Source of the DNA: Corallium rubrum
Taxonomy: Eukaryota; Cnidaria; Anthozoa; Scleralcyonacea; Coralliidae
NCBI GenBank assembly: GCA_964035015.1
Contig: OZ036006.1
Coordinates: 1,745,269-1,809,268, forward strand
DNA: 64,000 bases
Direction of reading: 5' to 3'
The notes under the pieces were generated by a model, which was not told the DNA's origin, did not search any database, and was given only the letters and a program-made list of their open reading frames with translations. Each line of letters opens with the position of its first letter. Position 1 is the first letter of the stretch. Shown here piece after piece: positions 32,005 through 43,584 of this stretch. The position numbers and the translations under genes are program-made.

Positions 32005-35000
32005 ATCAAGCTAGACGATTACTCATAATTCACAAAATGTGTTTTCATGGTTGTTCGAGAAGTACCACACAAATTAAAATATATTGCTTCTTTAAGCAAA
32101 ACAATTGTTGATAATGAACTATTTGGTTGTCAAAAACGAGGTATACAAGTTCATGGCCAAATCGCTTCTTCAAGCAAAACAATTGTTGATAATAAACTAT
32201 TTTGGTTGTCAAAGAGGAGCTACACAGCTTCAAGATCAAAAAATATTGCTTCTCAAGCAAAACAATTGTTGATTATGAACTATACTTCGGTTGTCTAAGA
32301 AGAGCTATACAACTTCATGATAAAAAAATATTGGTTCTCAAGCAAAACAATTGTTGATAATGAACTATTTTGGATGTCAAAGAAGAGCTATACAAGTTCA
32401 TGGTCAAAAAATATTGGTTCTCAAGCAAAACAATTGTTGATAATGAACGATTTTGGATGTCAAAGAAGAGCTACACAACTTAATTCATGATAAAAAATAT
32501 AGCTTCTTCAAGCAAAACAATGGTTGATAATGAAATATACTATTTGGTTCTCAAAGAAGAGCTATACAATGCATGATCAAAAATATTGCTTCTTCAGGCA
32601 AAAAAATTGTTAATAATGAACTATTTTGGTTGTCAAAGAAGAGCTACACAACTTCATGATTAAAAAATATTGCTTCTTCAAGCAAAACAATTGTCAAAAA
32701 AGAGGTATACAAGTTCATGGCCAAAAAATTATTGCTTCTTCAAGCAAAACAATTGTTGCAACGAACTATTTTGGTTGTCAAAGAAGAGTTACACAACTTC
32801 ATGAAAAAAAATATAGCTTCTTCAAGCAAAAAAATGGTTGATAATGAACTACACTATTTGGTTGTCAAAGAAGAGCTATACAATTCATGATCAAAAATAT
32901 TGTTTCTTCACGCAAAACAATTGTTGATAATGAACTATTTTGGTTGTCACAGAAGAGTTACACAACTTCATGATAAAAAAATATTGCTTCTCAAGCAAAA
33001 CAATTGTTGATTATGAACTACTTTGGTTGTCAAAGAATTAAGAGCTACACAACTTCATGATAAAAAATATAGATTCTTCAAGCAAAACAATTGTTGATAA
33101 TAAACTATTTTGGTTGTCAAAGAAGAGCTATACAATTTCATGATCATAAAATATTGCTTCTCAAGCAAAACAATTGTTGATTATGAACTACTTCGGTTGT
33201 CAAAGAAGAGCTATACAAGTTCATGGTCAAAAAATATTGGTTCTCAAGCAAAACAATTGTTGATAATGAACTATTTTGGATGTCAAAGAAGAGCTATACA
33301 AGTTCATGGTCAAAAAATATTGGTTCTCAAGCAAAACAATTGTTGATAATGAACTATACTGTTTGGTTGTCAAAGAAGAGCTATTCAATTCATGATCAAA
33401 AATATTGCTTCTTCAGGCAAAACAATTGTTGATAATGAACTATTTTGGTTGTCACAGAAGAGTTACACAACTTCATGATAAAAAAATATTGCTTCTCAAG
33501 CAAAACAATTGTTGATTATGAACTACTTTGGTTGTCAAAGAATTAAGAGCTACACAACTTCATGATAAAAAATATAGATTCTTCAAGCAAAACAATTGTT
33601 GATAATAAACTATTTTGGTTGTCAAAGAAGAGCTATACAATTTCATGATCAAAAAATATTGCTTCTCAAGCAAAACAATTGTTGATTATGAACTACTTCG
33701 GTTGTCAAAGAAGAGCTATACAAGTTCATGGTCAAAAAATATTGGTTCTCAAGCAAAACAATTGTTGATAATGAACTATTTTGGATGTCAAAGAAGAGCT
33801 ATACAAGTTCATGGTCAAAAAATATTGGTTCTCAAGCAAAACAATTGTTGATAATGAACGATTTTGGATGTCAAAGAAGAGCTACACAACTTAATTCATG
33901 ATAAAAAATATATCTTCTTCAAGCAAAACAATGGTTGATAATGAACTATACTGTTTGGTTGTCAAAGAAGAGCTATTCAATTCATGATCAAAAATATTGC
34001 TTCTTCAGGCAAAACAATTGTTGATAATGAACTATTTTGGTTGTCACAGAAGAGTTACACAACTTCATGATAAAAAAATATTGCTTCTCAAGCAAAACAA
34101 TTGTTGATTATGAACTACTTTGGTTGTCAAAGAATTAAGAGCTACACAACTTCATGATAAAAAATATAGATTCTTCAAGCAAAACAACTGTTGATAATAA
34201 ACTATTTTGGTTGTCAAAGAAGAGCTATACAATTTCATGATCAAAAAATATTGCTTCTCAAGCAAAACAATTGTTGATTATGAACTATACTTCGGTTGTC
34301 AAAGAAGAGCTATACAAGTTCATGGTCAAAAAATATTGGTTCTCAAGCAAAACAATTGTTGATAATGAACTATTTTGGATGTCAAAGAAGAGCTATACAA
34401 GTTCATGGTCAAAAAATATTGGTTCTCAAGCAAAACAATTGTTGATAATGAACGATTTTGGATGTCAAAGAAGAGCTACACAACTTAATTCATGATAAAA
34501 AATATATCTTCTTCAAGCAAAACAATGGTTGATAATGAACTATACTGTTTGGTTGTCAAAGAAGAGCTATTCAATTCATGATCAAAAATATTGCTTCTTC
34601 AGGCAAAACAATTGTTAATAATGAACTATTTTGGTTGTCAAAGAAGAGCTACACAACTTCACGATTAAAAAATATTGCTTCTTCAAGCAAAACAATTGTC
34701 AAAAAAGAGGTATACAAGTTCATGGCCAAAAAATTATTGCTTCTTCAAGCAAAACAATTGTTGCAACGAACTATTTTGGTTGACAAAGAAGAGCTACACA
34801 ACTTCATGATAAAAAATATAGCTTCTTGCAAGCAAAACAATGTTTGATAATGAACTACACTATTTGGTTGTCAAAGAAGAGCTATACAATTCATGATCAA
34901 AAATATTCTTTCTTCAAGCAAAACAATTGTTGATAATGAACTATTTTGGTTGTGACAGAAGAGTTACACAACTTCATGATAAAAAAATATTGCTTCTCAA

Positions 35001-35245
35001 GCAAAACAATTGTTGATTATGAACTACTTTGGTTGTCAAATAATTAAGAGCTACACAATTTCATGATCAAAAAATATTGCAATTCTTCAAGCAAAACAAT
35101 TGTTGATTATGAACTATTTTGGATGTCAAAAAGAGCTACACAACTTCATGATAAAAAAATATAGCTTCTTCAAACAAAACAATGGTTGATTATGAACTAT
35201 ACTATTTGGTTGTCAAAGAAGAACTATACAATTCATGATCAACAA
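32005..35245 (+). repeat. GPCR-tail satellite, main array, about 38 monomers
   Basis: Starts with the GPCR stop region (tcaagctagacgattactca) and a diverged first unit, then units of 80-88 bp: caattgttgataatgaact, ttttggttgtcaaagaagag, tacacaacttcatga, attgcttcttcaag. Variant monomers recur in order, giving higher-order repeats: the variant aaaatatagattcttcaag appears at about 33065, 33570 and 34162, i.e. 505 and 592 bases apart. A variant with four extra bases, cacaacttaattcatg, occurs near 32476, 33890 and 34485. Open frames in the array are by-products of the 84 bp period. Confidence 0.95.
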
Positions 35246-35560
35246 GAAACTATTTCTAAAGAGAAATAGCTGTTGCGTTCCCGTTAGCCTCTTATAAGAG
35301 GCTGTTGCATGCCGATTGGGGGCAATGACGAATTTTAGCTCGGCCAATTCCCGCCAGTGGTCTGACGCGACAAGGCCTACAGTTTCGGAAACAACATTTT
35401 TTGATGGTTACGCTGTCGCGGAGAGGTAAAGTTCTGCGTATCAGTACAATTGGTTTTTGGCCTACGGGGGAACTGAATTTGAACAAATTGAATTTGAACT
35501 TGATATCATTCAATGGAGTCGTTTTCTTGAAAATCATCAACAAAACATACAGCGGGACAG
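35246..35560. repeat. Right-boundary module of the satellite arrays
   Basis: Begins caacaagaaactatttctaa and includes gcatgccgattgggggcaat, gtctgacgcgacaaggccta and ggttacgctgtcgcggagag. The same module ends the arrays at 46095-46397 and 60894-61091. A minus-strand open frame of up to 95 codons is partly conserved among the copies, but no motif is recognisable and the copies are repeats, so I do not call a gene. Confidence 0.7.
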
Positions 35561-35672
35561 TCACACTTCCTGTTTCTTTTAGGCCTAGTTTATTCGTCGG
35601 ACGATCGTCGCATTTCGGATGAATTTACAGTAATTTAATCAATTAAATGGGGAGTAAATTCGTCTAAGACGT

Positions 35673-37690
35673 TGTGGAATTGGTCAAGAAATATTTGGAA
35701 CTGAAATACTCAAAATCGGTTCTGCTTCAACAAAACGTCCGTCTTGAAAAATGTATACAGTGGACATAGTAAAGGTAAGCACAATAAAAATATATTAAAG
35801 TAAGTATATAAAATTTCTAGAACGCCGAAATTATGAATATCACACCGCTCATTATTTTGTTTTATTTTTTTATTTGTTTATTATCGAATGATGAAATTCT
35901 GAATAGAAGAACATCTTTGTGCTGAATATAGACAAAGTCAACATAAAATCATCGCAGCAATATTTGACCTGGTGAATCACTTGGTATCATTCTACTAACA
36001 TGAATTTAAAGTTGATCATCTTTAGACAAGTATTTCATTACAAATTTGTTCATTTACTCTAGGTGTATTTGCTTTAAATTGTCAATTGGACCACAATTCT
36101 ACGTTATATTATAGTACTTTCAGCTTGAAGTTGGTAAAGTTTCGTTTGCTTTTGCTGTACAAGCTGTCCTAAGTTGTTAAAGCCTGGTTCTCATTTGGCA
36201 TAAGAATTGGGGATTTTTCCTTGTAAACATGACGTCTCCGCATTTACTTCACTCGCATTTTTCGATCCGATTATATACACTGTCAATCCGCTTCATGTAA
36301 ATAGGGCCTTAGTCGTTGAAGGCGCAGGTATAGATTCGAATATAGTCATTTAATTAAAGTTGCCCACCCTTCAGAAAACATCAAATTCAAGAACTTTTCC
36401 AGAGCTTTCGAAAACCTCTCCGATAAATTCAAGGACAGAGATCGGAAAATAATGAGTTTAAGCCTAGTTCTCACTTGTCGTAAGATTAACGGGGACAGTT
36501 CTATACAGTGGCTCCGTTGAGAAACTTGTAGGCGGTGGGAGGTGGGTGTTACATTGTTTTAAGGCCAAGTGAGTAGACAAGTAATGTGTTATATATATTG
36601 CAGGCATGCATATGCTATACTCGACTTGTTTATAAATAAATCTAAAGATATTCTGACGTCGTATTCTACGTTCTGGTTTGATTTCAACAAAATTATGCAA
36701 TTTAAGGCTTTCAGATTACCCTTAAATACTTGCCTCAAAATGCAGGAAATAGTGTTTCAGAGACGCTAGAAATCCAAAATTTTCCGGGGACATGCCCCCA
36801 GACCCCCCTAGGAGATCGATGTTCTTGCCCCCCTCCCCCCCACCCCCCCCCCCCCCCCAAACTCAAGACCCTGGCTACGCCACTGGTTCTATACCCGATT
36901 GTCGGCGATTCTCACGACAGCCAGCTCACGTTCACACTTGTTGTGACTTGTCGTAAGAATCGTAAGAATTGGGGATTTTTCCTGTCCCCGATTGTCCCAG
37001 ACGAATAGTTTCAGTGTTTTTTTAGTGTTCACACATTTCGTATAACTAGTCGTAAGAATCTCACATCGTCGGCGAGTGTCGATGATGCGTTTTCGAAATA
37101 GAAATAATTCCGATTCTTGCGATGCTTCCGATCATTAAGACGATCGGGCACACGAAGAATCCAATATGCTTGGAACTTTGTTTTCTGTTTTGTAACACTA
37201 TTTTCTGGGCTTTCCTCAATGTCTGCCGTTTAGCACGACACGCACTAACATCACTCATGCGTATCAAGTCACTTTCAAGTCAAACCGTGTTTAGATGAAT
37301 CAGATTGGAGACATTCAAGCCCATTCTTGCTTGAATCTCAAGTCAATCCACTCCACTTCAGCCATGCATCCGTTTCCATCAAATCGAAAACTTTCAATCT
37401 TCTTCATGTAAACACAAGGAGAAACAACATGCGATATTTGACCTGAACACTCAATCCGCTTCATGTAAACAGGGCCTTAGTTACTGAAACTGTGTCTGAG
37501 AGCTTGGCCATGCATGCGCAAGTTCCATATACAAACTAAAACACCTTTTTATGTACAATTGTTTATTTTGAAGAAGCAATAACTTCTTGGACATATAACA
37601 TTTGTAACTTTTCACCTGAGACCCCAAACTTTTCTTTATCTACCACCTACTTATATACAATAATTTGTTTATCTCAAAGAATTAAACAAC
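35673..37690 (+). repeat. Inverted 2 kb duplication, left arm
   Basis: Matches the reverse complement of 47811-49908, from gtggaattggtcaagaaata to cttatatacaa and aaagaattaaac. It is made of smaller non-coding repeats: agcctggttctcatttggca, acaggggacaatcgg-type pieces, cttcatgtaaacagggcctt, and a poly-C run at about 36827-36857 inside a tggctacgccactgg context. The right arm has about 110 extra bases near 48375-48490. No gene. Confidence 0.85.
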
Positions 37691-38110
37691 AATTTCTAAC
37701 TCTTCCAGACCTCAAATATCCTTTTTTTCTTTTTTTTGTGTATTTGTACAATTGTTTCTTTTTCTGTGTATTTGTACAATTGTTTTGCTTGAAGAAGCAA
37801 TATTTTTTTTATCATGAAGTTGTATAGCTCTTCTTTGACAACCAAAGTAGTTCATAATCAACAATTGTATTGCTTAAGAAGCAATATTTTTTATCATGAA
37901 CTTGTGTAGCTCTTCTTTGACAACCAAAATAGTTTATTATCAATAATCGTTTTGCTTGAAGAAGCAATTGTACTTTTTTGGCCATGAGCTTGTATACCTC
38001 TTTTTTGACAACCAAATATAGTTCATTATCAACAATCGTTTTGCTTGAAGAAGCAATATATTATAATTTGTGTAATTTGTGTAGTACTTCTCCAACAACC
38101 ATGAAAAACA
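37691..38110 (-). repeat. GPCR-tail satellite 3' of the 38 kb GPCR
   Basis: About five units on the minus strand, running from the tail of the intact GPCR (stop near 38136) to about 37740, where both subfamily A units and tgtatttgtacaattgtttc-type units occur. The first unit carries ggttgttggagaagtactac. Confidence 0.85.
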
Positions 38111-38135
38111 CATTTTGTGAATTATGAGTAATCGT

Positions 38136-39122
38136 CTAGCTTGAAGTAGGAACAGTTTCTTGTCCATAACGGTGTGCAATTCTTCTCTGAGTTCTAAAAC
38201 ATCTCTTCATGTGCAGCATGATCAATGGAGAAAGACGAGAATTACGCAGGCAATAGATGAACGGATTAGCTGAAGATGTAATATAGAAAAACGAGCGTAG
38301 CCACGGCTGGATATAGTTCTGGATAATATCATTCCTATCTTTTCGCATACTTAATACTGCACCCATAACATTGCCGGGAAAGTAACAGAACAGAAATATC
38401 ACCAATACCAAGACAGACGTCACAAACATCTTTTTTTGGCGAGCAATGGTTGCTAAATGTTCAACACCTGCAGTACGCGTGGACTTTCTGAGTCTGTAGT
38501 GGATCTTTATGTATGCAAAAAGGCAAAAGATGTAAGATGAAAACATAATTAACATATAAGGTGCCATAAAAATCTCATGAACTGATTTTCCTAGCACCAG
38601 GTTGAGAGCAAAAAGAAATAGAATTCCGCTCATTGCCGTAAAGATAACTTTTTTCGACTGCTTGGTCTTGTAATACGCTAGATAAACGACGGCGATGTAT
38701 CTGTCGAGAGCAATTCCAAATATGGTTGTCACGGAGACTGAGACTGAAATTAATGACATGATTATCCAAGCCTGTAAGAGGCGACAATACAAGCCCCCTT
38801 TTAGGTTCTCCACACTGTAAGCGCTGTAGCCGTGTAGAGCCACAGAAAGTAGCGAAGTAAAAGCGGTGAGCATGTCCCCAGTCGATAGCATTACAGCTAG
38901 GATGTGAGAAACATTGCGAAGGTTCTTATTTTTGAAAAACACGTACAGCACAAGGCTGTTGAAAGCGATCGAAAACGAAGCTGTCAAAAAGTTGACCAAA
39001 GCCAAGAAGAATCCGTTCCAACGGTAGGTCGAAGTTGAGATGATTTCGCCACGCATCTCATCGGAACAATACCAGTTTACGTACATCTCCTCGAGTGTGT
39101 GCGAACTATTTATGTACTCCAT
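38136..39122 (-). CDS. Rhodopsin-class GPCR, intact (subfamily A)
   Basis: 328-residue uninterrupted, intronless frame. Landmarks: N-x-S glycosylation site at N5, NWYCSDEMRGEI and STYRWNGFF before TM1, N55 (TM1), D83 in LSTGD (TM2), C113 before TM3, DRY at 140-142, a basic third loop with IARQKK, CYFP at 246-249 (TM6, in place of CWxP), NPFIY at 286-290 and CLRNSRL. TM4 lacks tryptophan and TM5 lacks the usual proline, as in the receptor at 15803-16795, about half identical by eye. It is the only open member of subfamily A in the window; the four full-length relatives at 25-27 kb and 55-58 kb are broken. Ligand unknown. The start codon is preceded by the conserved upstream block with an ataaaag box about 100 bases away. 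Confidence 0.93.
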   Translation of the reverse strand: MEYINSSHTLEEMYVNWYCSDEMRGEIISTSTYRWNGFFLALVNFLTASFSIAFNSLVLYVFFKNKNLRNVSHILAVMLSTGDMLTAFTSLLSVALHGYSAYSVENLKGGLYCRLLQAWIIMSLISVSVSVTTIFGIALDRYIAVVYLAYYKTKQSKKVIFTAMSGILFLFALNLVLGKSVHEIFMAPYMLIMFSSYIFCLFAYIKIHYRLRKSTRTAGVEHLATIARQKKMFVTSVLVLVIFLFCYFPGNVMGAVLSMRKDRNDIIQNYIQPWLRSFFYITSSANPFIYCLRNSRLSPLIMLHMKRCFRTQRRIAHRYGQETVPTSS

Positions 39123-39354
39123 AACTCAATATTTTTTTGACTTTTACAGAAAACCGTTTTTCGATTAACTCATCCCGGCTAGCTTTACTGCTATATAGTG
39201 AACAATGCGTTGCGCATCTTTTATGTGCTCATGACTTCATTAATATAATGTACATATTAATAGTCAATGCTAATTAAGACAGGGTTACATATATACCTGA
39301 TCAATTAACTTAACAGGTTCTGCATATCGTTATCTATATTGACCACATATACTT
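39123..39354. other. Upstream region of the 38 kb GPCR
   Basis: Homologous to the upstream blocks at 24965-25105 and 26529-26670 (cggttttctgtaaaagt, gatgagttaatcgaaaa, agctagcc on the minus strand). Beyond the TATA-like box the similarity fades. Confidence 0.5.
39218..39224 (-). promoter_or_regulatory. TATA-like box of the 38 kb GPCR
   Basis: Minus-strand ataaaag in the same relative position as the TATA boxes of the related pseudogenes, about 100 bases before the ATG. Confidence 0.45.
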
Positions 39355-39590
39355 ATGCCTTTGTCAGGGTGATAAAAGCGTATGATAAACACGACGTATC
39401 GCAAGACAGCAGGACATACTGTTTTTATCATCTGCTGTCCTGATGAAAGCACAAGTACGTGATAAACATGCAGGTTATCATATGCGTAACTCGGTGATAT
39501 TAGTTTTTATCACTTTCAGAGTGATGTATATATATTATTCCTCGTTTGCTGCGCTCACTCATGACAATAGGCCATTTGCACGATGGCGTT
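39355..39590. repeat. MITE, tatcac/gataaa family
   Basis: Inverted relative of 23330-23570: tcagggtgataaaagc, gtttttatcatctgctgtcc, tgataaacatgcaggttatc. Confidence 0.5.
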
Positions 39591-39624
39591 GCGTGACTAC
39601 AACTACCAGAATGCTTTGCCGATA

Positions 39625-40014
39625 AAAAAATATTGGTTCTCAAGCAAAACAATTGTTGATAATGAACTATTTTGGATGTCAAAGAAGAGCGACACAACTT
39701 CATGATAAAAAAATATTGCTTCTTCAAGCAAAACAATTGTCAACAAAAACGAGGTATACAAGTTCATGGCCAAAAAAGTATTCCTTCTTCAAGTAAAACA
39801 ATTGTTGATTATGAACTACTTTGGTTGTCAAAGAAGAGCTACAAAACTTCATGATAAAAAAATATTGGCTCTCAAGCAAAACAATTGTTGATTATGAACT
39901 ACTTTGGGTGTCAAAGAAGAGCTATACAACTTCATGATCAAAAAATATTGCTTCTTCAAGCAAAACAATTGTTGATAATGAACTATTTTGGATGTCAAAG
40001 AAGAGCCACACAAC
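39625..40014 (+). repeat. GPCR-tail satellite, start of the second field
   Basis: About 4.5 units. It ends at a TTAA (40015-40018) where fold-back FB2 is inserted. The field continues at 41202, 42957, 44830 and 45600 between inserted elements. Confidence 0.9.
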
Positions 40015-40500
40015 TTAAAGTGTATATGAAACGAAAATTAAGTTTGTCTTATTTGATTGAACTCTTCAAATAATGGGAAATATCAATTTACAGCTTTTTC
40101 ATATTTTACTTAGTTCTTGAGATATTTAGACTTATGTGATATTCAAATGAGATAACTTATGGCACGTTTTTTCACTAATTAACATATTCGAAAATCGCGA
40201 ATGTTTTTAAGATTATTGAACAAAACCACTTGAAACTTTGCATATTGTTACAGTTCATGCAACTGAACATGAAAGACAAGTTACAAGTGATTTTGATCAA
40301 TAATCGTAAAAATATTCACGATTTTCGAATATGTTAATTAGAAAAAAACGAACCATAAGTTATCTCATTTGAATATCACATAAGTCTAAATATCTCAAGA
40401 ACAAAGTAAAATATGAAAAAGTTGTAAATTGATATTCCCCATTATTTTAAGAGTTCTTTCAAATAAGACAAGCTTAATTTTCGTTTCATATACACTTTAA
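40015..40500. mobile_element. Fold-back element FB2 at TTAA
   Basis: Flanked by TTAA on both sides (40015-40018, 40497-40500). Terminal inverted repeats start agtgtatatgaaacgaaaat and extend through tcaaataatgggaaatatca to at least 150 bases per arm, including agataacttatgg and acatattcgaaaatcgcga in mirrored form. 478 bases, no coding capacity. Its right TTAA is also the left TTAA of FB1. Confidence 0.85.
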
Positions 40501-41201
40501 GGTCTTCGTTAAGGTTTGCAGGGTCATTTCTGTAAAGCGCTCTCAATTTGTCAGAATTGATGCCACAAAAATAAATAGATATCGTTAGAAAGCTATAAAT
40601 TCGTAGAATACAATGGTGTCTTTTGGCTTCGCGATAAACACAAACCGTTAATAGTTGTGAATTTTTCAATTAAGACCAGAGGGCTTCACTCGGGGAGACT
40701 TAAAAACAAAGCGTTTCATTTTGTTCAAAAAAAATTTTTGTAGTTCGATTCCGAGATAAATGTTCAGCAAAACGGTGTCACCTCTTTTTTAATATGTCGA
40801 GTTTTGCCGATTTTATTGACGACAAAAGTTAAAAATGCTGTTTTTCGACCAACATTCGGACAAAATAAGCCATAAATTCGAAGCCAGGCCATAAATAGAA
40901 AAAAACGCTGACACCGTTTTGCTGAACATTTATCTCGGAATCGAACTTCGAAAAATTTTTTTGAACAAAATGAAACGCTTTGTTCTTAAGTACTAGTCGC
41001 CCTGAGTGAAGCCCTCTGGTTTTAATTAAAAACTTCACAACTATTAACGGTTTGTGTTCAGCGCGAAACCAAAGACACCATTGTATTCTACAAATTCATA
41101 CCTTTCTAACGATATGTATTTTATTTTTTCTGGAATAAATTCAGACGGATTGAGAACGCTCTACAGAAATGACCCTGCAAACCTTAACGAAGACCTTAAT
41201 T
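40497..41201. mobile_element. Fold-back element FB1, copy 1
   Basis: Flanked by TTAA (40497-40500 and 41198-41201). Starts ggtcttcgttaaggtttgca and ends in its complement. Arms of over 200 bases include tttctgtaaagcgctctcaa and acaaaccgttaatagttgtg. The middle holds a second inverted pair around aacggtgtca and tgacaccgtttt. Non-coding, 697 bases. Probably a non-autonomous element moved by a TTAA-specific (piggyBac-type) enzyme; this is inference from the target site. Confidence 0.85.
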
Positions 41202-42254
41202 CATGATAAAAAATATAACTTCTTCAAGCAAAACAATGGTTGATAATGAACTATACTATTTGGTTGTCAAAGAAGAGTTATTCAATTCATGAACAAAAAT
41301 ATTGGTTCTTCAAGCAAAACAATTGTTGATAATGAACTATTTTGGTTGTCAAAGAAGAGCTACACAACTTCATGATAAAAAAATATTGCTTCTTCAAGAA
41401 AACCAATTGTCAAAAAAGAGGTATACAAGTTCATGGCCAAAAAAGTATTGCTTCTTCAAGCAAAACAATTGTTGATAATAAACTATTTTGGTTGTCAAAG
41501 AAAACCTATACAAGTTCATGATGAAAAAATATTACTTCTCAAGCAAAACAATTCTTGATAATGAACTATTTTGGTTGTCAAAGAAGAACTACACAACTTC
41601 ATGATAAAAAAATATCGCTTCTTCAAGCAAAACAATTGTTGATTATGAACTACTTTGGTTGTCAAGGAAGAGCTACACAACTTCATGATAAAAAAATATT
41701 GGTTCTCAAGCAAAACAATTGATAATGAACTATTTTGGTTGTCAAAGAAGAGCTACACAACTTCATGATAAAAAAATATCGCTTCTTCAAGCAAAACAAT
41801 TGTTGATTATGAACTACTTTGGTTGTCAAGGAAGAGCTACACAACTTCATGATAAAAAAATATTGGTTCTCAAGCAAAACAATTGATAATGAACTATTTT
41901 GGTTGTCAAAGAAGAGCTACACAACTTCATGATAAAAAAATATCGCTTCTTCAAGCAAAACAATTGTTGATTATGAACTACTTTGGTTGTCAAGGAAGAG
42001 CTACACAACTTCATGATAAAAAAATATTGGTTCTCAAGCAAAACAATTGATTATGAACTACTTTGGTTGTCAAAGAAGAGCTATACAACTTCATGATAAA
42101 AAAATATTGCTTCTTGAAGCAAAACAATTGTTGATAATGAACTATTCTTTTGTCAAAGAAGAGCTACACAACTTCATGATAAAAAAATATTGGTTCTCAA
42201 GCAAAACAATTGTTGATAATGAACTATTTTGGATGTCAAAGAAGAGCTACACAA
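41202..42254 (+). repeat. GPCR-tail satellite with a 164 bp dimer repeat
   Basis: About 12.5 units. From about 41540 to 42050 a two-monomer unit of 164 bases is repeated three times with virtually no differences (a short monomer aaaacaattgataatgaac alternates with one carrying ggttgtcaaggaagag), implying very recent local amplification. Confidence 0.9.
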
Positions 42255-42956
42255 CTTAAGGTCTTCGTTAAGGTTTGCAGGGTCATTTCTGTAAAGCGCT
42301 CTCAATTTGTCAGAATTGATGCCACAAAAATAAAATAGATATCGTTAGAAAGCTATGAATTTGTAGAATGCAATGGTGTCTTTGGTTTCGCGATAAACAC
42401 AAACCGTTAATAGTTGTGAATTTTTTAATTAAAACCAGAGGCTTCACTCGGGGCGACTTAAGAACAAAGCGTTTCATTTTGTTCAAAAAAATTTTTCGTA
42501 GTTCGATTCCGAGATAAATGTTCAGCCAAACGGTGTCAGCCTTTTTTAATATGTCGAGTTTTGCCGATTTTATTGACGACAAAAGTTAAAAATGCTGTTT
42601 TTCGACCAACATTCGGACAAAATAAGTCATAAATTCGAAACCAGGCAATAAATAAAAAAACGCTGACACCGTTTTGCTGAACATTTGTCTCGGAATCAAA
42701 CTGCGAAAAAATTTTTTCAACAAAATGAAACGCTTTGTTCTTAAGTACTAGTCGCCCTGAGTGAAGAAGCACTCTGGTTTTAATTAAAAACTTCACAACT
42801 ATTAACGGTTTGTGTTCATCGCGAAACCAAAGACACCATTGTATTCTGCAAATTCATTGCTTTCTAACAATATGTATTTTATTTTTGTGGAATAAATTCA
42901 GACGAATTGAGAGCGCTTTACAGAAATGACCCTGCAAACCTTAACGAAGACCTCAA
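42255..42956. mobile_element. Fold-back element FB1, copy 2
   Basis: Left TTAA 42255-42258, right TCAA 42953-42956 (one base changed). 694 bases, same arms as copy 1. Its satellite flanks are the same as those of copy 3, including private variants, so copies 2 and 3 were duplicated together with their flanks. Confidence 0.85.
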
Positions 42957-43217
42957 TTCATGATAAAAAATATAGCTTCTTCAAGCAAAACAATGGTTGA
43001 TAATGAACTATACTATTTGGTTGTCAAAGAAAAGTTATACAATTCATGATCAAAAATATTGCTTCTTCAAGCAAAACAATTGTTGATAATGAATTATTTT
43101 GTTTGTCGAAGAAGAGCTACACAACTTCATGATAAAAAAATATTGCTTCTTGAAGCAAAACAATTGTTGATAATGAACTATTCTGTTGTCAAAGAAGAGC
43201 TACACAACTTCATGATA
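42957..43217 (+). repeat. GPCR-tail satellite
   Basis: About three units, with the private variants aaagaaaagttatac and gaattattttgtttgtc that recur at 45600-45760. Confidence 0.9.
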
Positions 43218-43584
43218 AAACAAAAGGTCCGCTATGCGTACATGTATCTGCGCAAACCCACCACTGTGAGAATCATGTCAAGATCTTGTGTGATCTTGGA
43301 AAATCTTGTAAGATCTTAAGAAAAATCTTATAAGATTTTAGCGATATCTTATAAGATAATTAAAGAGAAAGTACACGTTCTCTGACCTTAATAATTTTTT
43401 ATCATGACTCATCATTACTCACAAAAACTGTGGTAGATCACACTCACAAGTTTACTATAAGTCACGTTAAAAATACTTAACCAGTTTATCAGCAATATCC
43501 CCTGTCTCCGAAATGTTTTTGTGCAAAACTTTGTCGGAAATATAGAATTTAACGGCTAACTGCTGGAAGATATATCCAAATGGC
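43218..43584. other. Non-coding, AGATCTT-rich
   Basis: 43270-43365 has clustered palindromes agatctt, gatcttgt, atcttataagat. The rest is unassigned. Confidence 0.4.

Larger units (their letters stand above)
31819..35440 (+). repeat. Large direct duplication, copy A part 2
   Basis: Matches 58224-61091. The only large difference is the satellite length, about 755 bases longer here. Homology stops at 35440 (ttctgcgta shared), where copy B runs into a different satellite. Confidence 0.9.

Noticed and set aside
32005-35245. Regular repeats resembling a CRISPR array
   Set aside because: Adjacent units are similar over their whole length with no unique spacers, the genome is animal, and the repeat continues from a gene end.
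35292-35564. Minus-strand open frame conserved in three copies (also 46110-46397, 60943-61149)
   Set aside because: The copies are parts of a duplicated repeat module, the N-terminal part differs or is truncated, and no family motif is visible.
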